From NCBI GenBank assembly GCA_937128785.1, contig CAKZMS010000151.1, positions 1 to 5,295 on the forward strand: a stretch of 5,295 nt of DNA, read 5' to 3'. Made by a program: the position numbers and the translations under genes. Numbering within the stretch: position 1 is the first letter of the stretch; each line of letters begins with the position of its first letter. Positions 1-5,295 of this stretch are shown here, piece after piece. The stretch comes from an uncultured Opitutaceae bacterium. GTDB lineage: Bacteria; Verrucomicrobiota; Verrucomicrobiia; Opitutales; Opitutaceae. The notes below the pieces were generated by a model, which was given only the letters and a program-made list of their open reading frames with translations, made no database searches and had not been told where the DNA came from.

Positions 1-869
1 GAGCAAAGCATCCGCATGCCGAGCTGCGCCGCGCTCATTTCCAGCGAGAATAGGAGCACTCCGGCAGGCTCTCCTCTACGGGGCAGCGCGGCTGTTTCAG
101 CCATGTTCAAGGCCAAAGAGGTCTTTCCCATCGACGGCCGAGCCGCCAAGACGATCATTTCCGCCTTTTGAAACCCGTAAGTCATGGCATCGAGTTCCTT
201 GAAGCCCGATGACACCCCCGTGATCTCACCCTTGTGGTGCATCATCTTGTCGATGACCACCCAGGCTTCCTTCGCGGTCGCCTTCATGGAACGAGCCCCG
301 TCACTTACCCGATCCTGGGTGACGGTGAAAATATCCTGCTCCAGCTTATCAACGAATTCCTCCAAACCGCCCTGGAACTCGTAACACTGCTCCACGGTCG
401 AGGTGCCCACCTTGATCAGTTGGCGCAGCAAGTAGAGTTCCCGGACCTTGTCCAGAAAGTAGTCAGTCTGCGCGGTGGTGGGGATCCGGCTGCTGACCTG
501 CATCAAATAGGCAAACCCGCCGATTTCGTCCAACTGCCCGGAAGTCTTCAATTCCTCGGCCAGCACCTCGATCGCGACCGGTGGGGCCTTTTGGTAAAGC
601 TCCACCAGCTTTTCATAGATCACGCGATTGGGCGCGCTATAAAATGCCGCTGCCGGAAGCTTCTTCTCCAAACACTTGGCAATGGAGTCGGAGCCATCGA
701 GCAAGCAGCAGGAAAGCAGGTATTCCTCCGCCTCGACCGAGTGCGGCGGTTGTCGTCCCAGCACGGCTGCATCCCCCGCGCCACCATGGTCGCTCGCGGA
801 CCCAAAACGGCCGCGGCGAGAATCAGAACGGGGTGAGGAAGGAGCTTCGTTCATTGAGGAAACGACCAT
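1..869 (-). CDS. dnaB: Replicative DNA helicase DnaB (partial, N-terminal 289 codons; runs off left edge)
   Basis: Hexameric 5'-3' replicative helicase that unwinds DNA at the fork and binds primase. I translated this minus-strand frame by hand; it is open from 869 to base 1 with no stop. A poorly conserved, Ser/Arg/Gly-rich leader (residues 1-38) precedes the DnaB N-terminal domain, which begins near RQPPHSVEAEEYLL (39-52) and continues with GQLDEIGGFAYL (111-122) and VRELYLLRQLI (142-152). The linker leads into the RecA-like ATPase core: TGVSSGFKELD (217-227), the Walker A motif ARPSMGKTS (243-251, Lys249) and the H1a motif LFSLEMS (273-279, Glu277). The remaining core motifs lie outside the window. 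No intein interrupts Walker A. The start is uncertain: ATG at 869 or the in-frame ATG at 854; neither has a convincing ribosome binding site. The gene follows rplI, as in many bacteria, but a strong terminator lies between them, so it probably has its own promoter. Confidence 0.95.
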   Translation of the reverse strand, partial: MVVSSMNEAPSSPRSDSRRGRFGSASDHGGAGDAAVLGRQPPHSVEAEEYLLSCCLLDGSDSIAKCLEKKLPAAAFYSAPNRVIYEKLVELYQKAPPVAIEVLAEELKTSGQLDEIGGFAYLMQVSSRIPTTAQTDYFLDKVRELYLLRQLIKVGTSTVEQCYEFQGGLEEFVDKLEQDIFTVTQDRVSDGARSMKATAKEAWVVIDKMMHHKGEITGVSSGFKELDAMTYGFQKAEMIVLAARPSMGKTSLALNMAETAALPRRGEPAGVLLFSLEMSAAQLGMRMLC

Positions 870-932
870 CCCAGCAACCCGGTTACGAATTGGCAACGGG
901 AGAGCCGGCTGAAACTCAAATAATTATTGGAG

Positions 933-949
933 TTATCCACTTATTCACA
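933..949 (+). promoter_or_regulatory. Two abutting DnaA-box-like 9-mers upstream of dnaB
   Basis: TTATCCACT (933-941) and TTATTCACA (941-949) lie in the same orientation and share one base. The second fits the DnaA-box consensus TTATNCACA exactly; the first differs only at the last base. They lie 64-80 bp upstream of the first possible dnaB start, beside an AT-rich stretch (911-932) and beyond the rplI terminator, so they would overlap or adjoin the dnaB promoter. DnaA control of dnaB is an inference. One or two such 9-mers can occur by chance, although the tandem placement in a short replication-gene promoter region makes that less likely. Confidence 0.5.
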
Positions 950-974
950 GGTGGTGAACCCACCGGCTGAATAC

Positions 975-1005
975 AAAAAATCGCCGCGGGACGCACCCGC
1001 AGCGA
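975..1005 (-). terminator. Rho-independent terminator after rplI
   Basis: On the minus strand the transcript reads a 10-bp stem, TCGCTGCGGG with CCCGCGGCGA, closing a 5-nt TGCGT loop and followed directly by six T. One pair is G-U in the minus-strand RNA but would be a C-A mismatch in plus-strand RNA, so the hairpin is built for minus-strand transcription. It starts 24 nt after the rplI stop and should end the rplY-rplI operon, uncoupling it from dnaB. Confidence 0.9.
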
Positions 1006-1028
1006 TCAAAAGGGGAAAAGCGAAAGCC

Positions 1029-1535
1029 TTAGGAATCAGCTTCGGCCTTCTCGGCGCCTTCTTCTTCCGATTCTTCAATCGGATTCTCGGAGACGATGTC
1101 GAAGGAAACCTCGACGCTGACTTCCGGGTGGAGCTTCACCTTGGTGGTGTGGCTGCCGAGCGTCTTCACCGGGGTGTGCAGGTGGATCTTCTTCTTGTCG
1201 ATTTCGACCCCTGCTTCGACGAGCTTGGCGTGGAGGTCCGCCGCCGTGATCGCGCCGAACATCTTACCGCCTTCGCCCGTTTGAACGGCGAACGCAACCG
1301 AAACGCTCTCGAGCTTCTTGGCGAGTTCCTGGGCTCCGTTGAGCTCGGAAGCTTCACGCTCGGCGCGGCGCTTGCGCAGCGCATCGACGCGCTTGCGGTT
1401 TGCCACCGTCATGGGAGCGGCAAAGCCTTTGGGCAGGAGATAATTGCGAGCGTAGCCCGCGCGAACTTTGACTTGATCACCCTCGCCGCCGAGACCGTCG
1501 ACGGGTTGGAGGAGGAGAACTTCAGTGTTGGCCAT
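1029..1535 (-). CDS. rplI: 50S ribosomal protein L9
   Basis: Large-subunit protein that binds 23S rRNA through its N-terminal domain, is elongated, and helps maintain the reading frame. The protein has 168 residues. The N-terminal L9 domain carries the family signature: the GGEGD loop, then VRAGYARNYLLPKGFA (24-39). A long charged helix (about 47-76) links it to the C-terminal domain (about 77-150), which includes GGKMFGAIT (89-97) and DKKKIHLHTPVKTLG (113-127). A typical L9 is about 150 residues; the excess here is an acidic tail, residues 150-168, rich in Glu and Ala. It is the last gene of the ribosomal operon, 55 bp after ssb, and ends in a strong terminator. The ATG at 1535 begins the conserved domain at once; no Shine-Dalgarno sequence precedes it. 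Confidence 0.97.
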   Translation of the reverse strand: MANTEVLLLQPVDGLGGEGDQVKVRAGYARNYLLPKGFAAPMTVANRKRVDALRKRRAEREASELNGAQELAKKLESVSVAFAVQTGEGGKMFGAITAADLHAKLVEAGVEIDKKKIHLHTPVKTLGSHTTKVKLHPEVSVEVSFDIVSENPIEESEEEGAEKAEADS

Positions 1536-1590
1536 GAGATTGAGTGATTTGGCTGTTACAGTTTATTTTTTGGAAAGGAAATGAGCCGAT

Positions 1591-2055
1591 CTAGAACGGC
1601 ACGTCTTCGTCGAGATTGTCTTCGGCGGCGGCGGGGGGAGCGGGTTGGCGAGCGGGCGGCGTGCTGCTGCGGGGCGCAGAGTCGCCACCACCGCTGGGGC
1701 CGCCACCACCCTGCTCGTCACCACGTCCGCCGATAAATTGGAAATTCTCCAGGACGACGGACAGGCGGCTGCGCTTCTGGCCCGTGTTCTTGTCTTCCCA
1801 GGAATCGAACCGCAGGCGACCTTCCACGAAGAGGGGGCGGCCTTTGGTGCAATACTTGGAGATGACTTCTCCCTGACGACCCCAGGCTTCGATATCCACA
1901 AACGTGGTCTCTTCCCGCTGCTGCCCGGAGGCATCCTTGAAGGTGCGGTTTACCGCCAGACCGAACTGGCAGATCGACGACCCCTTGGGGGTCACCCGCA
2001 ACTCGGGGTCGCGGGTCAGGTTACCGATGAGGAGAACGCGATTGAGATTGGCCAT
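1591..2055 (-). CDS. ssb: Single-stranded DNA-binding protein SSB
   Basis: Binds and protects single-stranded DNA at forks and repair sites and recruits partner proteins through its C-terminal tip. The protein has 154 residues. The OB-fold domain (1-109) starts with MANLNRVLLIGNLTRDPELR and contains the conserved FVDIEAWGRQGE (52-63) and FVEGRLRFDSWEDK (76-89). A flexible Gly- then Pro/Ala-rich linker follows (110-145). The tip is DNLDEDVPF (146-154), a clear version of the acidic DDDIPF-type tail that docks replication and repair proteins. It lies between rpsF (33 bp upstream) and rplI (55 bp downstream). In many bacteria rpsR would follow; it does not here. The 20 bases before the ATG are C-rich with no Shine-Dalgarno sequence. 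Confidence 0.97.
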   Translation of the reverse strand: MANLNRVLLIGNLTRDPELRVTPKGSSICQFGLAVNRTFKDASGQQREETTFVDIEAWGRQGEVISKYCTKGRPLFVEGRLRFDSWEDKNTGQKRSRLSVVLENFQFIGGRGDEQGGGGPSGGGDSAPRSSTPPARQPAPPAAAEDNLDEDVPF

Positions 2056-2088
2056 GGGGTGGAGGCAGTTGAGGACGAAAATCCGAAC

Positions 2089-2385
2089 TTAGACGGATTC
2101 GACGTAAGTGCGATAGACGGTTTGGTTGAGGCGCAGACGCTCCTTGAGGGCGGCCGGGGCGGAACCCGGAGCCGAGAAGTGCATCTGCACATACACGCCG
2201 TTGGGGCGCTTCGGATTGGTGACGCGGGCGAAATCGCGCTGGCCGAGGTTTTCGACTTCGCCGACTTCACCTTCAACGACCGCAATTTCTTGCTTCACGT
2301 TTTCGATGATCTGGTCGACGGAATCCTCCACCCCGTTGTTGTCGAGGATGAAGGTTGCGCGGTAGTTACGTTTGGTGGGATTCAT
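2089..2385 (-). CDS. rpsF: 30S ribosomal protein S6
   Basis: Small-subunit protein of the central platform, where it pairs with S18. The protein has 98 residues, normal for the family. It shows the S6 pattern: first strand RNYRATFILD (6-15), a helix around DSVDQIIENVK (21-31), then LGQRDFARVTNPKRPNGVYVQMHF (48-70) and the closing LNQTVYRTYVESV (86-98). The start lies 20 bp inside the end of pth, so translation is probably coupled to pth; only a weak AGAGA precedes the ATG. The overlap leaves no untranslated leader immediately upstream for a separate S6:S18-sensing RNA. Its partner gene rpsR is not in the window. Confidence 0.95.
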   Translation of the reverse strand: MNPTKRNYRATFILDNNGVEDSVDQIIENVKQEIAVVEGEVGEVENLGQRDFARVTNPKRPNGVYVQMHFSAPGSAPAALKERLRLNQTVYRTYVESV

Positions 2386-2965
2386 TTTTGTCTCTGCGAT
2401 TTAGAAGGTTCATGGCCCGTTCGGATCCGCTGGTAAGCAGCAAATCCAGGCCGGAAAGGTAGGAAGGAAGGAGGGTTTCGACTTGTTGGCGTTGTTCGGT
2501 GGTGAACTTCCCCAATACGAAATCTTTGAGGTCCATCTGCGGCGGCGACTTCGGCCCGATGCCAAGGCGGAAACGGGAGAAACCTTCACCGAGCTGTGCC
2601 AGGATATCTTCGATGCCGTTGTGGCCGCCCGAGGAACCCCGGTCGGTCACTTTAAGCAGGCCCAGGTCAATGGTGAGATCGTCATAGACGACCACCACCG
2701 AGGTCTTGGGCATTTTGAAGTAACTCGTGAGCAGTCGCGCCGCCCGTCCACTTTCATTCATGAACGTTTGGGGCTTCGCCAGGAGCACCGGCCGACCCGA
2801 GGGATGATCCCAGCGGGTCGTTTCAGCTGCCATGGAAGGTTGGGCTTTCCACGTCAGCCCCTCGCGGGAGGCCAAAGCGTCAAGCACACGCCAACCAATG
2901 TTGTGACGGGTGTCCGCGTATTCTCGGCCAGGATTTCCCAGACCCAGAACCAGCGAGATGGACAT
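2366..2965 (-). CDS. pth: Peptidyl-tRNA hydrolase
   Basis: Cytosolic esterase that releases tRNA from peptidyl-tRNAs dropped by ribosomes. With the ATG at 2965 the protein has 199 residues and starts MSISLVLGLGNPGREY, the family's usual N-terminus. Family catalytic and binding residues are visible: Asn11 in GLGNPG, His21 in DTRHNIG (catalytic base), Asn70 in KPQTFMNESG, Asp95/Asp96 in VVVYDDLTID, and Asn116 in SSGGHNGIEDI, followed by FRLGIG (132-137). A GTG at 2995 would add ten residues (MRFRPPVLCI) but is less likely, since the family motif starts right after the ATG. No Shine-Dalgarno sequence is seen for either start. The gene lies 57 bp after rplY, and its last 20 bp overlap rpsF. The rplY-pth pair is a common arrangement. 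Confidence 0.97.
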   Translation of the reverse strand: MSISLVLGLGNPGREYADTRHNIGWRVLDALASREGLTWKAQPSMAAETTRWDHPSGRPVLLAKPQTFMNESGRAARLLTSYFKMPKTSVVVVYDDLTIDLGLLKVTDRGSSGGHNGIEDILAQLGEGFSRFRLGIGPKSPPQMDLKDFVLGKFTTEQRQQVETLLPSYLSGLDLLLTSGSERAMNLLNRRDKNESHQT

Positions 2966-3022
2966 GATACAAAGAACAGGCGGTCGAAACCGCACAAAGC
3001 AGCCGATCAGGCTGCGAAAGGT

Positions 3023-3628
3023 TTATTCGGCGGCGGCTTCAGCGTCGCCGGGCTTGGCCTCTTCCGCTTCTCCGGCGAGGATGGCGATGATGGCTTGATC
3101 AGGATGATCGCGGTATTCGACGCCCTCGAGAGCGGGCAATCCGCTCACCTTGACGGTGTCTTCAACGTCGAGCTCGGCGATATTCACCTCGATGGCGCCC
3201 GGGAGGTCCTTGGCGAGACAGCGCACCCGCACGGAGTGGGAAGCGATCTCGAGGATACCGTTGTGCATGCGGACACCCACGGAGGAGCCCTTGGTCACGA
3301 CCGGGACTTCGACTTCGAACTTCTCGTCGGCGTGGATTTCTTGGAAATCCGCGTGCAGGAAACGATCGGTGATCGGGTCGCGTTGCACTTCTTGCAGGAA
3401 GGACAAGGCCTTATCGCTGCCCTCGCGTTCGAGCTCGATGATGGTCTTGCGACCCGCGATCGAGCGGAGCATCTTTATAAACGCCTTGTTGTCGACCGAC
3501 AGGGCTACCGGATCGGAGTGCTTTCCATAAAGGATCGCAGGAATTTGTTCTGATTTGCGCAGGCGACGGGACGCGGAACGACCGGTGTCCTCGCGTGGCG
3601 AGACTTTGAGTGTAGTAGATGTAGACAT
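3023..3628 (-). CDS. rplY: 50S ribosomal protein L25, Ctc/TL5 type
   Basis: Large-subunit protein that binds 5S rRNA. The protein has 201 residues, so it is the long two-domain Ctc/TL5 form rather than the roughly 95-residue E. coli form. The L25 domain (about 5-95) includes RRLRKSEQIPAILYG (21-35) and VQRDPITDRFLHADFQEI (81-98). The C-terminal beta domain (about 100-187) includes VPVVTKGSSVGVRMHNG (108-124) and DLPGAIEVNIAELDVEDTV (141-159). It ends in an Ala/Glu-rich tail (187-201), common in this family. The frame stays open 59 codons upstream, but the start at 3628 fits the domain and is the only one in the window with a good ribosome binding site. It is the first gene of the minus-strand operon, so the operon promoter should lie in 3644-3807. 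I see only weak candidates there. Confidence 0.95.
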   Translation of the reverse strand: MSTSTTLKVSPREDTGRSASRRLRKSEQIPAILYGKHSDPVALSVDNKAFIKMLRSIAGRKTIIELEREGSDKALSFLQEVQRDPITDRFLHADFQEIHADEKFEVEVPVVTKGSSVGVRMHNGILEIASHSVRVRCLAKDLPGAIEVNIAELDVEDTVKVSGLPALEGVEYRDHPDQAIIAILAGEAEEAKPGDAEAAAE

Positions 3629-3635
3629 GATTTCG

Positions 3636-3643
3636 TTCCCCCT
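3636..3643 (-). promoter_or_regulatory. Ribosome binding site of rplY
   Basis: AGGGGGAA on the minus strand, with nine bases between the G-run and its ATG at 3628. It settles the rplY start against the longer open frame, and it stands out because the other genes here lack a comparable site. Confidence 0.7.
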
Positions 3644-3765
3644 GTCACCCCGGAATTGAGGGCAGGCGTAGTGGAAAAGAGGATCACGCCATAGAATTGA
3701 CCTGCTGAAAGCAACCAAATCTTTGTTCCGGATCCACGTTTTGAAAAATTCCCTGAATTGGGGCA

Positions 3766-3794
3766 TTGACAAGCCCCCACTGACTCTTGTTTTT
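3766..3794 (+). promoter_or_regulatory. Candidate promoter of tRNA-Asn
   Basis: A perfect -35 hexamer TTGACA lies at 3766-3771, 36 bp before the first tRNA base. At the expected spacing there is only a T-rich stretch (3787-3794) with no good TATAAT match. The position fits a short tRNA leader, so the -35 may be real, but the weak -10 keeps the confidence low. Confidence 0.35.
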
Positions 3795-3807
3795 CGACCC
3801 CTCAAAT

Positions 3808-3882
<75 letters not shown>

Positions 3883-3888
3883 TTTTTT

Positions 3889-3922
3889 AAACCTCCCGTT
3901 TCATCGCGGGAGGTTTCTTTTT
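3889..3922 (+). terminator. Rho-independent terminator of tRNA-Asn
   Basis: A perfect 10-bp stem, AAACCTCCCG (3889-3898) with CGGGAGGTTT (3907-3916), has an 8-nt loop and is followed by CTTTTT. It begins six bases after the tRNA CCA end. Confidence 0.9.
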
Positions 3923-3957
3923 ACCCGAGTCACCGGACTGCCAAAGGGTCGAACGGC

Positions 3958-3983
3958 GCGACTCTCCGGCTTCGCCGGGTCGC
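3958..3983. repeat. Imperfect palindrome (hairpin) in the tRNA-downstream spacer
   Basis: GCGAC (3958-3962) pairs with GTCGC (3979-3983), and CCGGC (3966-3970) pairs with GCCGG (3974-3978) around a TTC loop, with an unpaired TCT (3963-3965) on one side. It resembles the small palindromic units that are often repeated between genes, but no second copy lies in the window. Its last bases also belong to the tRNA-like block that follows. It has no T-run and is not a terminator. Confidence 0.55.
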
Positions 3984-4036
3984 TGGTGTCAGGCAAGAGG
4001 CAGTCTGCCTCTGAACGACCCCAGCCCGAGCAGCCA
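3978..4036 (+). pseudogene. Broken second copy of the tRNA-Asn 3' half
   Basis: Two blocks match the intact tRNA in the same order. GGTCGCTGGT (3978-3987) equals 3851-3860 (variable loop and 5' T stem). The 21 bases 4016-4036 are identical to 3862-3882 (T loop through CCA). Between them, inside the T loop, 28 bases (3988-4015) replace a single T. They contain a perfect palindrome, AGAGGCAG-T-CTGCCTCT (3996-4012). The acceptor 5' strand, D arm and anticodon arm are absent, so this cannot be a functional tRNA. A terminator at matching spacing follows, as after the real tRNA. It may be a decayed tandem tRNA copy or the scar of an element that integrated at the tRNA 3' end; the sequence does not decide between them. 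Confidence 0.7.
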
Positions 4037-4047
4037 CTTTTTAGAGC

Positions 4048-4077
4048 CTCCCTCCCAAAGGTGGGAGATTTCTTTTT
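4048..4077 (+). terminator. Second plus-strand terminator, behind the tRNA remnant
   Basis: CTCCC (4048-4052) pairs with GGGAG (4063-4067). The stem is extended inside by CC/GG past a T-T mismatch around a CAAA loop, and is followed by ATTTCTTTTT. The arrangement after the CCA (T-run, purines, CCTCCC hairpin, T-run) mirrors the terminator at 3889-3922, suggesting a common origin with divergence. It lacks a T-run in the opposite direction, so it should not serve the convergent gene ending at 4095. Confidence 0.7.
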
Positions 4078-4094
4078 GGGTCGAAAAAACGATC

Positions 4095-4775
4095 CTAGTC
4101 GCGACGGGGGATCATCGTGATCGTCCCCCGCTCCTTGGCGAGGTGGGCTTCCGGCAGATATCCGCCGAAGGCCAAGGTCGGCATAACGAGACCGCGCTGG
4201 CCGATCAGCGTCCCGGGCTGCAGGACCGCGTTACAGCCAATCTCCGCATCAGCTCCCAATATCGCCCCAAATTTTCGTAGACCGGTTTCGGCCATGCCAC
4301 CCGGCAGTCGCAGCGTGATCGGTTGTTGATCCAACCGCAGATTCGACAATACGACGCCAGCCGCCAAATGCGCGCGGTTGCCCAATATCGAGTCTCCCAC
4401 GTAACTGAAGTGCGGCACCTGCACGTCGTCCAATAGCAGGCAGTTTTTGAATTCGCAGCTGTTCCCCAGGATACACCCATCACCCACGATAACATTGCCC
4501 CGGACGTAAGCTCCCGGCCGGATTTCCGTATTGGGTCCGATCCAAGCCGGACCGATCAGCGTCGCCATCGCGGGCAATTTCACGCTCGGGTCGATCCAAA
4601 CCCGACCTTCAATCGACACCCCGGGCGGCAGGGCCAAATGAGCAGTGTTGCCTTCCAGATTGGCCAACGCCGCTTTGATCCTCGGTAGCCAGGACCACAC
4701 CGATTGATCAGCCCCGAAGTGAGCTCGAAATTGGGCGAGCGAGTCCGGAAGCGCGAAAAACTGTTCTGCCTGCAT
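4095..4775 (-). CDS. Left-handed beta-helix acyltransferase, GlmU C-terminal-like (putative amino-sugar-phosphate N-acetyltransferase)
   Basis: The protein has 226 residues. A short helical N-terminal region (1-45) precedes imperfect hexapeptide repeats typical of left-handed beta-helix transferases, for example IGPAWIGPNTEIRPGAYVRG (74-93), VIVGDGCILGNSCEFKN (95-111) and ILGADAEIGCNAVLQPG (172-188). The stretch VPHFSYVGDSILG (120-132) corresponds to the GHLTYLGD region of GlmU, so His122 matches the catalytic base of that acetyltransferase. SNLRLD and RKFGAILG resemble the acetyltransferase half of archaeal bifunctional sugar-1-phosphate nucleotidylyltransferases. The nucleotidyltransferase half is absent. 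Acetyl-CoA-dependent N-acetylation of an amino-sugar-1-phosphate is therefore likely but inferred; another acyl acceptor is possible. It is monocistronic here, convergent with tRNA-Asn and divergent from the glcD-like gene. No Shine-Dalgarno sequence precedes the ATG. Confidence 0.82.
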   Translation of the reverse strand: MQAEQFFALPDSLAQFRAHFGADQSVWSWLPRIKAALANLEGNTAHLALPPGVSIEGRVWIDPSVKLPAMATLIGPAWIGPNTEIRPGAYVRGNVIVGDGCILGNSCEFKNCLLLDDVQVPHFSYVGDSILGNRAHLAAGVVLSNLRLDQQPITLRLPGGMAETGLRKFGAILGADAEIGCNAVLQPGTLIGQRGLVMPTLAFGGYLPEAHLAKERGTITMIPRRD

Positions 4776-4895
4776 GGTGAGGGAAATTCATACCACTGCC
4801 CCCCTCACGAAATCAACGTTCGACTAGGGTATTTCAGGTCCTGCGGTCTTGGCAGCCGTGAGCCCGCGTGCCACGTTCGAAACACCCGCGTCGCC

Positions 4896-5295
4896 ATGGC
4901 ATCCACCCAAACCCTAAGCCAGTTCATTCCTCCCGATCGCATCCTGACCAAGGAGGCTGATCGCGCTGCCTACGATGCGGATGCCCAGACCGCCTACCGC
5001 TGCCGGGCAACCGCCGCGGTTTTACCGGAAACCACCGAGGAGATGATCGAAATCGTGCGCTGGTGTCATCGCGAGGCCATGCCCTTCGTGGTCCGCGGCA
5101 GCGGCACGGGTTTGAGTGCGGGCGCCACCCCGGTCGAAGAGGGCATCGTCATCGTCACGACCAAGCTGAATCGCATCCTCGAAATCGATCCGGTCCAACG
5201 TATTGCCGTCGTCCAACCGGGGGTGGTGAACGCGGACGTGACAAAGGCGGCGGCCGCTCACGGCCTGTTTTTTGCCCCCGACCCCTCCAGTCAAC
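4896..5295 (+). CDS. glcD: FAD-linked oxidase, glycolate oxidase subunit GlcD family (partial, runs off right edge)
   Basis: The first 133 codons are present of a protein usually about 450-500 residues long. After an N-terminal segment (1-38) comes the PCMH-type FAD-binding domain: AVLPETTEEMIEIVRWC (41-57), the nucleotide-binding PFVVRGSGTGLSAGATP (63-79), then LNRILEID (91-98) and VVQPGVVNADVTKAA (105-119), with FFAPDPSSQ (125-133) at the edge. These are typical of GlcD, which oxidises glycolate to glyoxylate with GlcE and GlcF; D-lactate dehydrogenases of the same family look alike here, so the substrate is not settled. No in-frame start exists upstream of the ATG at 4896 before the divergent gene, and no Shine-Dalgarno sequence is visible. 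The neighbour across the 120-bp divergent gap is unrelated. I see no convincing promoter there. Confidence 0.9.
   Translation, partial: MASTQTLSQFIPPDRILTKEADRAAYDADAQTAYRCRATAAVLPETTEEMIEIVRWCHREAMPFVVRGSGTGLSAGATPVEEGIVIVTTKLNRILEIDPVQRIAVVQPGVVNADVTKAAAAHGLFFAPDPSSQ

Noticed and set aside
1645..2436. Long plus-strand open frame across ssb and rpsF (263 codons); similar ones at 234-836, 927-1547 and 2483-3553
   Set aside because: They lie antisense to confidently identified genes and match no family I recognise. Their length follows from the high third-position GC of the true genes on the other strand.
2386..2500. Possible S6:S18-binding leader RNA before rpsF
   Set aside because: The region is pth coding sequence, rpsF overlaps pth, and I could not see a supporting conserved structure by eye.
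2966..2995. GTG start adding ten residues to Pth
   Set aside because: The conserved Pth N-terminus begins at the ATG at 2965, and the extra residues have no family counterpart.
3629..3805. 59-codon upstream extension of the rplY frame
   Set aside because: The extension lacks similarity to L25; the start at 3628 has the ribosome binding site and fits the family length. The open stretch is the leader/promoter region.
4080..4094. T-run on the minus strand just after the acyltransferase stop, considered as a terminator
   Set aside because: No adequate GC-rich stem precedes the run of six T, and the nearby hairpin at 4048-4067 has no T-run in the minus direction.
5022..5294. Minus-strand open frame of 90 codons at the right edge
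   Set aside because: It is antisense to the clear GlcD-family FAD-binding domain and shows no family motif.

Overview
The window is a bacterial housekeeping segment of moderately high GC. It most resembles a member of the Verrucomicrobia/PVC group, possibly Opitutae. That placement is an inference: it rests on the rplY-pth-rpsF-ssb-rplI order, which recalls the chlamydial rplY-pth-rpsF-rpsR-rplI cluster as I remember it, on the near absence of Shine-Dalgarno sequences, and on the style of the proteins. No 16S or other decisive marker is present.

Layout. Positions 1-869 (minus) hold the N-terminal 289 codons of the replicative helicase DnaB, which runs off the left edge. Positions 870-1028 are a short regulatory gap. 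It contains a strong minus-strand terminator for the ribosomal operon and two abutting DnaA-box-like 9-mers upstream of dnaB. Positions 1029-3628 (minus) are a compact operon read in the order rplY (L25/Ctc), pth (peptidyl-tRNA hydrolase), rpsF (S6), ssb, rplI (L9). The rpsR gene (S18), which usually lies beside rpsF/ssb/rplI, is missing here. Positions 3808-3882 (plus) encode tRNA-Asn(GUU) with its own terminator. Behind it lies a second, broken copy of the tRNA 3' half, interrupted in the T-loop by a 28-nt palindromic insert and followed by a second terminator. Positions 4095-4775 (minus) encode a stand-alone left-handed beta-helix acyltransferase resembling the acetyltransferase half of GlmU. 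From 4896 to the right edge (plus) is the start of a GlcD-type FAD-linked oxidase, divergent from the acyltransferase gene.

How the genes fit together. The minus-strand block joins translation (L25, S6, L9, Pth) with replication (SSB, DnaB), a classic association. The terminator after rplI means dnaB is probably transcribed from its own promoter, next to the possible DnaA sites. The acyltransferase and glcD genes are unrelated neighbours sharing a divergent intergenic region of 120 bp.

I see no CRISPR array, transposase, phage gene, defence system or other obviously new system. The most interesting points are the duplicated tRNA 3' end with its palindromic insert, the DnaA-box pair upstream of dnaB, and the missing rpsR.
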